From an uncultured Lachnospiraceae bacterium (GTDB taxonomy: Bacteria; Bacillota; Clostridia; Lachnospirales; Lachnospiraceae), in contig CANQUG010000033.1 in the NCBI GenBank assembly GCA_947626985.1, positions 1 to 39,094 on the forward strand: a stretch of 39,094 nucleotides of DNA, in the 5' to 3' direction. Under the pieces are notes generated by a model that was not told the origin of the DNA, searched no databases, and saw only the letters and a list, made by a program, of their open reading frames with translations. Made by a program: the position numbers and the translations under genes. Below, piece by piece: positions 1 through 7,746 of the stretch. Within the stretch, counting starts at the first letter, position 1. Each line of letters opens with the position of its first letter.

Positions 1-1
1 T

Positions 2-34
2 GCCGGAAGACTGAAAAAACTGCAGAAGGCGTAA
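2..34 (+). CDS. C-terminal end of an upstream gene (partial)
   Basis: The only open phase into the left edge ends AGRLKKLQKA followed by TAA at 32-34. It has the basic, Lys-rich look of a real C-terminus and is followed directly by a strong hairpin. In many Firmicutes the gene before greA is a tRNA-dihydrouridine synthase, but ten residues cannot identify it. Confidence 0.45.
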   Translation, partial: AGRLKKLQKA

Positions 35-40
35 CACCCC

Positions 41-60
41 GGGGCGCCCATGGGCGCCCC
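41..60 (+). terminator. Perfect GC hairpin after the upstream gene
   Basis: GGGGCGCCC (41-49) and GGGCGCCCC (52-60) form a perfect 9-bp stem with almost no loop, 7 bases after a stop codon. There is no T-tract behind it, so it may act as a 3' end-protecting or weak terminating structure rather than a textbook intrinsic terminator. Confidence 0.5.
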
Positions 61-69
61 CGTATCATG

Positions 70-262
70 TCTGCCGGTAAAAAAGATTTATGAAAGGGTA
101 TGCTCTGCGGCATGCGCGGGAATGACTGTTTGCCGGTATGAGAATTTGGGAAAGAGTATGCTCTGCGATATGTGCAGGGATTTTCGTCTGCCGGTAAAAA
201 GCATTTGTGGCAGAGTATAATCTTGGGCATGCGCAGGATTTTCATCTGCCGGCGAAAGGATT
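70..262 (+). repeat. 58-60 bp degenerate tandem repeat upstream of greA
   Basis: Three full units begin with T(C/T)TGCCGG at 70, 130 and 187, and a fourth partial unit begins at 245. Each continues with an A-rich stretch, then (A/G)GTATGCTCTGCG or a variant, then a CATGCGCGGGA-like end. Periods are 60, 57 and 58 bp. Unit 3 turns the shared GTATGCT element into GTATAAT (216-221), a possible -10 box with no good -35. The array fills nearly the whole greA leader. Confidence 0.8.
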
Positions 263-283
263 TTGTAAAAGGAGAATCAAATC

Positions 284-784
284 ATGAGAGAAAAACTGAC
301 ACAAGGTGATGTGGAAAAAATTCAGCAGGAGATCGAGCACCGCAAGCTGGTCATCCGCAAGGAGGCCATCGAGGCGGTGAAGGAGGCAAGGGCCCAGGGA
401 GATTTAAGCGAGAATTTTGAATATTACGCGGCCAAGCGGCATAAAAATCAGAATGAGAGCCGCATTCGCTATCTGGAGAAAATGCTGAAGACGGCAGACA
501 TTGTGGAGGATTTCTCCAAAGCCGACGAGGTGGGGATGAACGACATCGTGGAAGTGGAATTCGAGGAGGACGGGGAGATCGAGAAGTATAAGCTGGTGAC
601 CTCCATCCGGGGCAACTCCCTGGAAAACCGGGTGAGCATCGAATCCCCCATCGGAAAGGCCCTTCTCGGGCACAAGGCCGGCGACCGTGTCCAGGTTCAG
701 GTGAACGACAGCTACAGTTATTTTCTGCTTATCCGTTCCATCGACAAAAGCGGCGGTGAGGAGGAGGAGATCAGAGGCTTCTGA
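284..784 (+). CDS. greA: Transcription elongation factor GreA
   Basis: GreA enters the secondary channel of RNA polymerase and stimulates cleavage of backtracked RNA. The 166-residue protein has the expected size. It has an N-terminal antiparallel coiled coil (about residues 1-75) whose tip carries GDLSENFEYYAA, with the two acidic residues D40 and E43 that position the catalytic Mg, and a C-terminal FKBP-like domain (80-160). GGAG at 271-274 supports the ATG at 284. The C-terminus adds an unusual acidic stretch, GGEEEEIRGF. It stands alone between a tandem-repeat leader and its own terminator; the lysS gene that often follows greA in Firmicutes is not present here, and an AT-rich island begins instead. 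Confidence 0.95.
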   Translation: MREKLTQGDVEKIQQEIEHRKLVIRKEAIEAVKEARAQGDLSENFEYYAAKRHKNQNESRIRYLEKMLKTADIVEDFSKADEVGMNDIVEVEFEEDGEIEKYKLVTSIRGNSLENRVSIESPIGKALLGHKAGDRVQVQVNDSYSYFLLIRSIDKSGGEEEEIRGF

Positions 785-853
785 GCTGCCTTATTTCAGA
801 AACATATCTGTTTTTCGACTGTGTGTCCTGGAACAGGGACCATTGAAAGGAAG

Positions 854-892
854 ACTCTCCGGTCATGCTCATCAGGAACCGGAGAGTTTTTT
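854..892 (+). terminator. Intrinsic terminator of greA
   Basis: ACTCTCCGG (854-862) pairs perfectly with CCGGAGAGT (879-887) around a 16-base loop and is followed by TTTTTT. This is a standard Rho-independent terminator and marks the left edge of the foreign-looking region. Confidence 0.9.
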
Positions 893-922
893 CAAAAAAG
901 TATCGTTGGCCGCGGTGTGGAT

Positions 923-1641
923 TTAAATCCATTGATTATTTGTGACAGACCAATACCCGGTAAATGTGCTGCCTTCCAATGACGCTGCCAAAGGCTGTTC
1001 AAGGAAAATCTTTATAGTTTTCAGCACCGTGCTGAAAGTTTCGGTTTTGATGTTGATTTTGCGGACAAAAGCCTTCCATTTCTTCTGCATTTCTGTGTCA
1101 TTATCAAAGTCCATAACCTGTTCAAAATGCTCCAGTGTAAAAGCATGTCCACGGTTGTCAAAGGTTTTACGCAGCGCTTCGGTAAGCGTTTTTCCTGTTT
1201 GGGGACAATGACGTCACCCACGCCGAAATCAATTCCAAAAGGTGTCCTTGTGTTTTTGATGTGAGCGACAATAGACGCACTGATTCCGGCGTACTTTTTT
1301 GCCGCCGCAATGGGAGTCACATCCTTGATTTCAAAGGAAATGAAATTATTGCCGGTTTCAGCTGCCATAATTTCTTCAAGCAGCGCTTTGAGCTGTACGG
1401 GTGTGTTGGGCATTTTTCTCAGCAGGAAATCGACATCAACGGTAACACGGCTGTCGAAGTTCGTGAGAGAGTAGATGAATAATCCGCCTTTCAGAACAAG
1501 ATTTTCTACATATCTGGATTTCTCTAAGCGGCGCAGGAATTCCTCCTGACAAAAGAGCTGCAGGCAGAGCTGGTAGCTTCTGCCGCTTTCCTTCGCCTTA
1601 TTTTTCAGTCTTGCCAGCACAGACGCAGCAACGTCAGCCAT
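923..1641 (-). pseudogene. abiEii: AbiEii/AbiGii-family nucleotidyltransferase toxin, internally deleted and frameshifted
   Basis: The family consists of type IV toxins that transfer nucleotides and arrest growth or phage. The first frame (from 1641) reads normally for 154 residues: KGG at 51-53 and the TVDVDF metal-binding motif at 67-72 match the nucleotidyltransferase core. At about 1180 the sequence jumps: the original frame continues with unrelated LPKRCVKPL, while the frame shifted by one gives EALRKTFDNRGHAF and a normal AbiEii C-terminus to the stop at 923. What should lie between, including the helix with the later conserved Lys/Asp residues (AEK...RxKDxYD in relatives), is missing. 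This points to a deletion of about 150-200 bp that was not a multiple of three. The start overlaps the antitoxin gene by 8 bases. The family call is firm; the exact size lost is inferred from typical length near 300 residues. Confidence 0.8.
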
Positions 1642-2260
1642 TCAGCAGCACCTCCATTACATTCATCATTTTTGCATACAGTTTCATCTTTTTTGCGTAC
1701 CAGGACAAATTGGCGAGATTTTTTCGTTCATCTGCGATATAAGCGTTTAGTGCTTTACTGAATGTCTCTCTGTCAAGTTTTGTTCGATATTTAAAGCAGT
1801 CACAGATCGTGCGCTCCCGATCATACACAGCGAGTTCCACGCCATTGAAGTTTTCAACGGATTTTCCGATTAGAAAATACTCTTTTTGAATGTAGTAGGC
1901 CTTGACTGGGAATTCCTCAATTCTGCTGACTGCCCGGGACGCCGTTCTCGGTATGGCGACAGACCAGGCGCGGGGCGCAAAATCACTGTATCCATAATGG
2001 AACAGGGCGGATTCTACGCAAACGATTCCCTGCGGCAGCAGTTTATGGAGCAACTGCTCCTCCGTGATCTGGTCACTGCCCGGGAGTTCGTAAACCCCAC
2101 GCCGAATTCGCTCGATGAAGCCTTCTTTACACAGAGCTGCAACATTATAATTCTTCAAACCTGCTGCAGCAAAGTCTGCTGTTTTGGCAATTCCGCCATT
2201 ATCTTTAATCACTTTTTGTACTAATCCCTTTTGATTCAAATAAGTACCTGCTTTCTGCAT
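1634..2260 (-). CDS. abiEi: AbiEi-type antitoxin / transcriptional regulator
   Basis: This is the antitoxin of a type IV system, which in this family represses its own promoter and counteracts the nucleotidyltransferase. The N-terminal part (KVIKDNGGIAKTADFAAAGL...) is the winged-helix domain; the rest (EEFPVKAYYI, ELAVYDRERTICDCFKYR) is the AbiEi C-terminal domain. An in-frame ATG exists at 2284, but the -10 box at 2287-2292 would put the transcript start near 2280, so the ATG at 2260 (MQKAGTYLNQKG, 208 aa) with AGGA upstream is preferred. The frame is intact although its toxin partner, with which it overlaps by 8 bases, is broken. It may survive as a plain repressor or as protection against related toxins. 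Confidence 0.85.
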   Translation of the reverse strand: MQKAGTYLNQKGLVQKVIKDNGGIAKTADFAAAGLKNYNVAALCKEGFIERIRRGVYELPGSDQITEEQLLHKLLPQGIVCVESALFHYGYSDFAPRAWSVAIPRTASRAVSRIEEFPVKAYYIQKEYFLIGKSVENFNGVELAVYDRERTICDCFKYRTKLDRETFSKALNAYIADERKNLANLSWYAKKMKLYAKMMNVMEVLLNG

Positions 2261-2286
2261 GCTGTTCTGCATTCCTGTACGCATTT

Positions 2287-2315
2287 ATTATAGCGAAAAA
2301 AAGTCTATTCTGCAA
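2287..2315 (-). promoter_or_regulatory. Promoter of the abiEi-abiEii operon
   Basis: On the minus strand TTGCAG (2310-2315) and TATAAT (2287-2292) are separated by 17 bases. The predicted transcript start lies inside the first possible start codon and so helps choose the start of abiEi. Confidence 0.75.
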
Positions 2316-2591
2316 TAATTAAACGCAAACAGTTTTTGATTTTTGCATGCAGTTAATTGAGCCTATTCAATTTTTCCAAAAGAAGAAAAAACTTTTGCTT
2401 TGGAAGAGTAGTTTTTTCAACTTTTTTGAAATTCTATCTTGATGGAATCGTCCTGAAGGCACGGTCTTGGTGAAGGGCAGGAGGAATAGTAATTGAATTT
2501 GCATAATTTTTATATTTCTCATACTGAGACAGACTAAAAGACTCTTATAATCTGATATTTCTGACAAAAACAATAGTATAAGTACTTTGTT

Positions 2592-2602
2592 TTTGTTATA
2601 AT
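2592..2602 (+). promoter_or_regulatory. Extended -10 promoter before the LytTR island
   Basis: TGTTATAAT (2594-2602) is an extended -10 element with no good -35. It faces the small frame at 2647 and the regulator gene at 2878. A second TATAAT at 2546-2551 also has only a weak -35. The stretch 2316-2590 is AT-rich and shows no gene. Confidence 0.45.
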
Positions 2603-2646
2603 GAAATTATTTACTAAAATCATCAACAAAAAGGAAGATTATACCA

Positions 2647-2851
2647 ATGAAAAACATAGCAGAAATTTTTGATGCGGCCGCAAGGTCTGGGTATGTTTCT
2701 TCTTCTTGAAGATGCGGACAGAATGTCACAGCACGAGGCATGGTTTTTTATCAGCAAGCGGCCTGAAAACCTGGAAAATTCGTTTTTAGATGCCAGAAGC
2801 AGCTTAATTTCCGGCAATCCACCGGTTTTCAGCGTACGAAGTATGAATTAA
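2647..2851 (+). pseudogene. Short leader frame or relic of a decayed gene
   Basis: An ATG at 2647 with a good AAGGAAG site (2631-2637) opens a 20-codon frame, MKNIAEIFDAAARSGYVSSS, ending at 2709. The next frame stays open over the following 140 bases and reads (F)LLLEDADRMSQHEAWFFISKRPENL up to a stop at 2851. The two frames overlap at a TTCTTCTTCTT run, a likely slippage site, so this may be one gene with a frameshift. I recognise no family. The 20-mer has no Cys or Gly-Gly leader, so it is not an obvious signalling peptide. The remainder of the gap from 2285 to 2877 holds only promoter-like elements. Confidence 0.25.
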
Positions 2852-2877
2852 TTTATGATGTATCAGGAGAAAGTAAG

Positions 2878-3594
2878 ATGTATCATGTTGGGATATGTGA
2901 TGATGAATACAACATATGCGCTGAATTGGAGAACTATATAGAAAAATATTTCAAAGCGCATTTTCTTAAAGGAATAATAGATGTATTCTTCGATGGAAAA
3001 GCTATGTCTGATTATCTGCGCCAAAATAATACGATCAATTTGCTTTTTTTAGATATTGAATTACCTGAAAACAATGGGATTGAAATAGGAAGGCTTTTAC
3101 GAGAAGAATTAGAAAATGAATCGACAGAAATTATTTATGTATCTTCTAAGACAAATTATGCGATGGAACTTTTTCAATGCAGACCTTTAGATTTTCTTGT
3201 AAAACCGATTACTTATGCAATGGTAGAGAAAATCATGGACATAGTATTAAAAAGAGATTTTATACGTCAAAAAAAGGTGTCATTTCAGATTGGTAAGGAA
3301 AACCAGACCTTTTTCGTAAAAGATATTCTATATTTCCGAAGTGATAATAAGACAATTTATATGGAAATGACATCAGGGGAAGTATACAATTTCAGAGCAA
3401 AACTGGATGATATAGAAACGAAGATTTCAGAAGATCTATTTTTGAGGATACATAAGTCTTATTTAATAAACCATGCTTATGTACAATGTTATGGGGCAGA
3501 CTGGATTCAAATGATTAATGGGCATAGAATAAGTATATCAAAATCTTATAGGATCAGTGTAAGACAAAGGCTCATGCAGATAGAACTGGGATAA
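2878..3594 (+). CDS. LytTR-family response regulator (AgrA-like)
   Basis: This is a cytoplasmic two-component regulator. Receiver domain: acidic pair D8-D9, phospho-acceptor D59 in LLFLDIELP, and conserved K109 in FLVKPI. The LytTR DNA-binding domain (about 133-235) carries the typical FxVKDILYFRSDNK and FLRIHKSYLIN segments. Length 238 aa is normal. AGGAGA (2865-2870) supports the ATG. It is followed 25 bases later by a GHKL kinase, so the two form a classic quorum- or peptide-sensing pair of the AgrAC/ComDE type. The direct repeats at 4883-4912 are its most likely binding site. Base composition is AT-rich, unlike the backbone genes. Confidence 0.92.
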   Translation: MYHVGICDDEYNICAELENYIEKYFKAHFLKGIIDVFFDGKAMSDYLRQNNTINLLFLDIELPENNGIEIGRLLREELENESTEIIYVSSKTNYAMELFQCRPLDFLVKPITYAMVEKIMDIVLKRDFIRQKKVSFQIGKENQTFFVKDILYFRSDNKTIYMEMTSGEVYNFRAKLDDIETKISEDLFLRIHKSYLINHAYVQCYGADWIQMINGHRISISKSYRISVRQRLMQIELG

Positions 3595-3619
3595 AAAATG
3601 ATAAACGGAGAAAAGATAA

Positions 3620-4876
3620 ATGCAGGTAGTACTGGGGATATTAGCGAATATTTTAAGAATATATACTATTTATCGCTTTATGGAATTATTAACTGCTTCG
3701 AAAGTAAATTCATGGAAAATAAAATTGTTAGTATATTCTGTTTTTGTATTATTGACAAGTGGAGCCTACTATCTTTTTCATAATCAAACAATTACTCTTA
3801 TAGCAAATTTGCTTGGGCTGACTTTAGTTACCTCAATATATGCAGAGGATTTGAAGAAAAAGATGATTTTTGCCATGGGGATTTATGCAATTAATGTAGT
3901 AGTTGAAAGTCTGTTTTTTTCTGTGACAGGATTATACGAAGAATATGATGAATGGACTCGTTCTATAAGGGAATGTGTGATTAGTCTGGGTATATATTTC
4001 AGTGTATTTCTTTTGGAACGTACCAGCTTAAAAAAGAAACGACAATCAGATATAAAAACTTCGGTTTGGTTTATGATGTTATGTGTGCCGGTTTTCAGCA
4101 TAGTCGAGATATTCTATATGTGGCAGGCAAATTATAATAATAAGCACTATATAAGTATAGAAATTACAGGTATTCTTATTATCAATATTGCAGTGTTTTA
4201 TTTATATGATGCACTGCAGGATTATTATAAACAAAGAACAGAAAAAGAAGAGTTTCGTATCGCAATGGAAAGTTATCGTAATCAGATTGATATTATGAAA
4301 GAATCCTGGGAGAAAATCAGGAGTCTGCGTCATGACTTAAAACTTCATGTATCTGAATTAAAGTATTTAACGACTCATCAGGATAAGAATAGAGTAATAA
4401 CATACCTGAATGAAATGGAAAAGCAGATGACTAATGAAGATGAATATGTATCTTCAGGTATACAGGAAATTGATAGTACTTTGAATTATTTATTACAGTA
4501 TGCGAGAAAAACTCTTGACGAAGTGAACATAAAAGTTGTTTTACCGGAAGAATTGGAGGTACATGGATTTACATTAAATGTTATATTAGGGAATCTGTTA
4601 AGTAACGCGATCCGAGCGGCACAGCAATCGCAATGCAAATATTTGAGCATAACTTTACATGAGAAACAGGGAATACTGTACATAAAGATTGAGAATAGTT
4701 ACTCTGGTATTATGCACATTGAAGATAAAAAACTATTATCAACTAAGCCAAATTCAGAGCTGCACGGTATCGGTTTGAAAACTGTTGAGAAGATTATTAA
4801 GGATCAGGGTGGAGATATGGAAATAAATTGGGATGAAGAGAATTTTTGTGTAAAGGTCATGTTATTTATGAAATAA
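3620..4876 (+). CDS. GHKL-domain sensor histidine kinase (AgrC-like)
   Basis: This is the membrane sensor partner of the LytTR regulator. The N-terminal 200 residues hold about six hydrophobic segments (for example 33-50, 58-74, 83-101, 118-132, 149-168, 180-197) with no extracellular domain, as in peptide sensors of the AgrC/ComD group. A coiled linker leads to the H-box SLRHDLK (phospho-His H238), then the N-box LGNLLSNAIRAA (N329) and the G-box HGIGL (382-386) of the GHKL ATPase. Length is 418 aa. GGAG at 3607-3610 supports the start. No agrB-type peptidase or cysteine-containing propeptide is visible next to it, so the ligand is unknown; it could be an external antimicrobial peptide or one made elsewhere. 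Confidence 0.9.
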   Translation: MQVVLGILANILRIYTIYRFMELLTASKVNSWKIKLLVYSVFVLLTSGAYYLFHNQTITLIANLLGLTLVTSIYAEDLKKKMIFAMGIYAINVVVESLFFSVTGLYEEYDEWTRSIRECVISLGIYFSVFLLERTSLKKKRQSDIKTSVWFMMLCVPVFSIVEIFYMWQANYNNKHYISIEITGILIINIAVFYLYDALQDYYKQRTEKEEFRIAMESYRNQIDIMKESWEKIRSLRHDLKLHVSELKYLTTHQDKNRVITYLNEMEKQMTNEDEYVSSGIQEIDSTLNYLLQYARKTLDEVNIKVVLPEELEVHGFTLNVILGNLLSNAIRAAQQSQCKYLSITLHEKQGILYIKIENSYSGIMHIEDKKLLSTKPNSELHGIGLKTVEKIIKDQGGDMEINWDEENFCVKVMLFMK

Positions 4877-4882
4877 GGTCCG

Positions 4883-4941
4883 TTTTCGCCATTTTATCAG
4901 CTATTTTCGCCAAAACAATAATCTGTACAGAAAAATATGAT
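4883..4941 (+). promoter_or_regulatory. Putative LytTR operator (9-bp direct repeats) and -10 box
   Basis: TTTTCGCCA occurs at 4883-4891 and again at 4904-4912: two identical 9-bp repeats separated by exactly 12 bases (21-bp period, same face of the helix). This is the site geometry known for AgrA, ComE and relatives. A TATGAT -10-like box follows at 4936-4941, 23 bases after the second repeat, with no good -35, as expected of an activated promoter. The downstream genes are the lipoprotein and ABC operon. The repeats are seen directly; binding is inferred. Confidence 0.6.
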
Positions 4942-4958
4942 AAAGTATCAATATAGTT

Positions 4959-4983
4959 GGGGTGCTGTTCAACACCCCTTTTT
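4959..4983 (+). terminator. Hairpin with T-tract between the kinase and lipoprotein genes
   Basis: GGGGTG (4959-4964) and CACCCC (4973-4978) enclose an 8-base loop and are followed by TTTTT. It would end transcripts from the regulator-kinase pair. It also lies only about 11 bases after the transcript start predicted from the TATGAT box, so for the downstream operon it would form a 5' hairpin. Confidence 0.6.
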
Positions 4984-5005
4984 ATATATGTGAGGTGTGA
5001 TTTTG

Positions 5006-6166
5006 ATGAGATGGGAAAAGGTACCAGGGAAATATTTGGTGATGGGAATAATACTGATAATTTCCGGATGTGAGAAAAGACCGGAAGTATCAATAAGAGA
5101 TGAAATTTCATTTGCAGATTCAGTCGTTCGTGATCGGGAGTACGAATCTGAAATGATGGGCAGTGATGAACAGGAAAATATAGCAGCCAGTATTGAAACT
5201 GAAATAGTATCAGAAATTTCAACGATGAAAATTGAAGCGCAGATAGATAATTTTCCATCTGAATGTGAAGCATTTACAGGGATTATTGAGTACAAAACAA
5301 TAAATATTGACAATGTGTACAGGATTCTTTTCGGCGATACATATAATAATCAAATAAATGATATAAGTGAAAAGGATAGTTCGGATTACGAGAAGGGAGA
5401 GAATGCAGAGACGGTTGAGTCTCATTTTTCGTCAGATGTTGAGCAGGTCGGAACATGGACTCTGATGGACAAGAATAACTGGAAAGAAATAGCGGAATTG
5501 TCCATTGATAAAAATGGAACTCTGGCATATATTAATCTGGAATTAAATGAGAAATATCCCAACAATACATCAATTAGTGTGGAACCATTAGGGGAAACGG
5601 ACGCACCTGATACAGTGTTAACCCGAAAAGAGGCAACCAATAAGTTGCTTGATATTATAAAAAAGATGGAAGGTCCGGAGATAGAAGTTATAAATTGCCT
5701 GGCGTATCAGGATGCAAATGGGAAAGGATATTATCAGCTGAGTTTTGTGCCGATGTTCCAGGGAATTGCCTTGACAAATGATTTACCTGCGTTCAGTAAT
5801 AATAGTATATCGACAATTTTCGGGAGAGCGATCATTACAGAAGACGGGCTAATGGAACTTATTGGGAATTTTATGATTGAATATAGAGGTGTAAAGAGCG
5901 CAGGAAAAATCCTCACGGATGATGAGATAGTTGAAGCATTGACTGCTTATATAAATAATGGGAGAATTATTACAACGCCTGAAGTACCGGTATATCAAAT
6001 TAAGTTTGAATACTTGACAAAGTTTATTGAGGGAGAAATAAATGTTATTCCTGTTTGGCATTTATATTTTGATGAAGAAAAGACTGGAAATGTAGATATA
6101 ACTGAATTTTTAGCAGGAGGAATAGGAATAGCCGCGAACGATGGAGAATTGGAATTTGCTTACTGA
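5006..6166 (+). CDS. Putative exported lipoprotein of unknown function
   Basis: The ATG at 5006 has TGAGGTG eight bases upstream and is preferred to an in-frame GTG at 4997, which is too close to that site. The 386-residue product starts with a short basic N-terminus, a hydrophobic stretch and the lipobox IISGC with Cys22, so it should be lipid-anchored outside the membrane. A Ser/Glu/Asp-rich linker (about 25-75) precedes a globular part with a regulatory-looking pattern of repeated beta segments. I recognise no family. It heads an operon of three permeases and an ATPase, with the first permease 17 bases away. In comparable loci such lipoproteins often act as sensors or immunity proteins against a membrane-active peptide, but nothing in the sequence proves that here. 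Confidence 0.75.
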   Translation: MRWEKVPGKYLVMGIILIISGCEKRPEVSIRDEISFADSVVRDREYESEMMGSDEQENIAASIETEIVSEISTMKIEAQIDNFPSECEAFTGIIEYKTINIDNVYRILFGDTYNNQINDISEKDSSDYEKGENAETVESHFSSDVEQVGTWTLMDKNNWKEIAELSIDKNGTLAYINLELNEKYPNNTSISVEPLGETDAPDTVLTRKEATNKLLDIIKKMEGPEIEVINCLAYQDANGKGYYQLSFVPMFQGIALTNDLPAFSNNSISTIFGRAIITEDGLMELIGNFMIEYRGVKSAGKILTDDEIVEALTAYINNGRIITTPEVPVYQIKFEYLTKFIEGEINVIPVWHLYFDEEKTGNVDITEFLAGGIGIAANDGELEFAY

Positions 6167-6183
6167 TTTTTGGAGGAAGGATA

Positions 6184-6933
6184 ATGAAAAAAATATTTGT
6201 CCTGGATATAAAGCGGGGAATCATCAATTTGGGTTGGCTTATGTCTGCATTTCTTGTGATGATTATATTGTATCGTCCATTGAGAGGCTGCTTTAGTAAT
6301 ATTGGTCTGATGCATGTACTGGAATGGGTGACGTTACCCATGGCGTTATCCGGATTTTCTGTATTTGCTGCAGTTTTTCCTGTTATGGGTTATTCGAATT
6401 CTTTTTATTATGATTTTACTACAGGATATCTTCGTTTCATATTGTCAAGAATGTCCTGGAAGAAGTATGGAGTTATGCGAATCATTTCCGTGGGGATTTC
6501 AGGAGGAACGATTTTGGCTGTTCCGTTCAGTGCTGTTTTTGTGATTTGTTATATGGTTGGTGATAAGGGGAGTTTGGCAGGACGATTATATGAGGGAACC
6601 CGGGTAGGAATATTTATAGAACAATATGGAATTATTGCAGCACTAACAGCAAAAGTGATATTAGGATTTTTGTTTGGTGCCTTATGGGCGCTGACAGGGT
6701 ACTGTGTTTCCTGTTTCATTTTAAACAAATACGCAGCACTATTATGTCCTTTTGTGCTCTATCAATTTATGTGGATTCTGTTATTTAAATTGCCTCTGTT
6801 CAATCCGATTTTCCTGATGCGGGGAGACGATTTGGATTCGTATTTCCTGTCTGGAATGATGCTGATCATTTATATCATATTAACTTGTATAATAATAATG
6901 TATATGCTTAAGAGGAGAGTACAAAATGTCTAA
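6184..6933 (+). CDS. ABC-2-like permease subunit, first of three
   Basis: The 249-residue product has six predicted membrane segments (about 16-33, 48-70, 98-122, 148-178, 183-201, 222-243) and a short cytoplasmic N-terminus (MKKIFVLDIKRGI), the layout of ABC-2 exporter permeases. GGAGGA ends six bases before the ATG. It overlaps the next permease gene by 8 bases and follows the lipoprotein by 17, so it is translated from one operon. Sequence similarity to any named permease is too weak to see by eye. Its role is inferred from topology and the ATPase encoded at the end of the operon. Confidence 0.7.
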   Translation: MKKIFVLDIKRGIINLGWLMSAFLVMIILYRPLRGCFSNIGLMHVLEWVTLPMALSGFSVFAAVFPVMGYSNSFYYDFTTGYLRFILSRMSWKKYGVMRIISVGISGGTILAVPFSAVFVICYMVGDKGSLAGRLYEGTRVGIFIEQYGIIAALTAKVILGFLFGALWALTGYCVSCFILNKYAALLCPFVLYQFMWILLFKLPLFNPIFLMRGDDLDSYFLSGMMLIIYIILTCIIIMYMLKRRVQNV

Positions 6934-7741
6934 AACTTACACTTTGTTAAAAGTTATCTGGGATAGTTTGAAGACGGATATAAGCTCAATAAAGTTGTGG
7001 ATCGGTGTTTTGACAGGAATAGTGCTGACATTGCAATATACGTCACAGTTTCTTTGGTTTTCAATGAAGATAGGTCAGCCGGTTAATGTGTTGGAACCAT
7101 TTTTCTATATATGTAATAATTTCAAAACAAGTATGTTTATATTTCCCGGATTGCTTCTTGTTTTATCGGACGCGCCATTTGCTAAATCTCGGACATTACA
7201 AGTTATATGCAGAATAACCAGAAGGATGTGGAATGTTAGTGTAGCTGCTCATATTGTTTTGCTGGCTCTGTTTTATTATGGGATTTTACTGTTATTCAGT
7301 ATAGGTATAGCGTCTTTGAACGGTTATATAGGGACGGCATGGAGTATTCCTATGGTTGAAATAGCTGCGGGAAATCAACTGGCGATGGTAAAATATAATT
7401 TATCTTTTGAAAACTATGGATATATTGCTGAAAACAGTATTGCTGCAGCAATCATGAAATCGTTTTGCGGCGTAACACTATATGGCATAACGGAAGGTCT
7501 TTTTTTATACACTTTTAACATGAATGTGAAATGGGAAGCAGGTACAGTTCTGGCAATTATTATCCATTTTTCCAGTTATATAACATTCGTTGAAAAAATG
7601 GAGAAATACTCCCTTTTAGCATACTCTATGGCAATTGGAGAAAAAACATATGCGATTTTTTTACTAATTGCAATTGTTGTATATAAGATTGCGGATATAA
7701 AATGTAAATATATAGATATACAATGTATTGGGGAAGGATAA
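6926..7741 (+). CDS. Multi-pass membrane protein, second permease-like subunit
   Basis: The 271-residue product has about six hydrophobic segments (near 22-42, 70-86, 104-128, 175-196, 203-220, 236-255). The large loop between the third and fourth (about 129-170) is probably extracellular. It begins MSKTYTLLKVIWDSLKTDI, a cytoplasmic N-terminus like that of the preceding gene, and the two genes overlap by 8 bases. GAGAG just before the ATG is a weak ribosome site, so translation is probably coupled. I do not recognise a family; lanthipeptide-immunity (LanFEG-like) permeases have this size and topology. Confidence 0.65.
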   Translation: MSKTYTLLKVIWDSLKTDISSIKLWIGVLTGIVLTLQYTSQFLWFSMKIGQPVNVLEPFFYICNNFKTSMFIFPGLLLVLSDAPFAKSRTLQVICRITRRMWNVSVAAHIVLLALFYYGILLLFSIGIASLNGYIGTAWSIPMVEIAAGNQLAMVKYNLSFENYGYIAENSIAAAIMKSFCGVTLYGITEGLFLYTFNMNVKWEAGTVLAIIIHFSSYITFVEKMEKYSLLAYSMAIGEKTYAIFLLIAIVVYKIADIKCKYIDIQCIGEG

Positions 7742-7746
7742 TAAAA

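Noticed and set aside
41-262. CRISPR-like array before greA
   Set aside because: The units are directly adjacent, degenerate over their whole length and without constant repeats and unique spacers.
2647-2709. Autoinducing peptide precursor for the AgrC-like kinase
   Set aside because: The 20-residue frame has no Cys/Ser-thiolactone core or Gly-Gly leader, and no agrB peptidase is nearby.
4866-5313. Minus-strand frames over the lipoprotein start
   Set aside because: They are low-complexity AT-rich shadows opposite a gene with a good start and lipobox.
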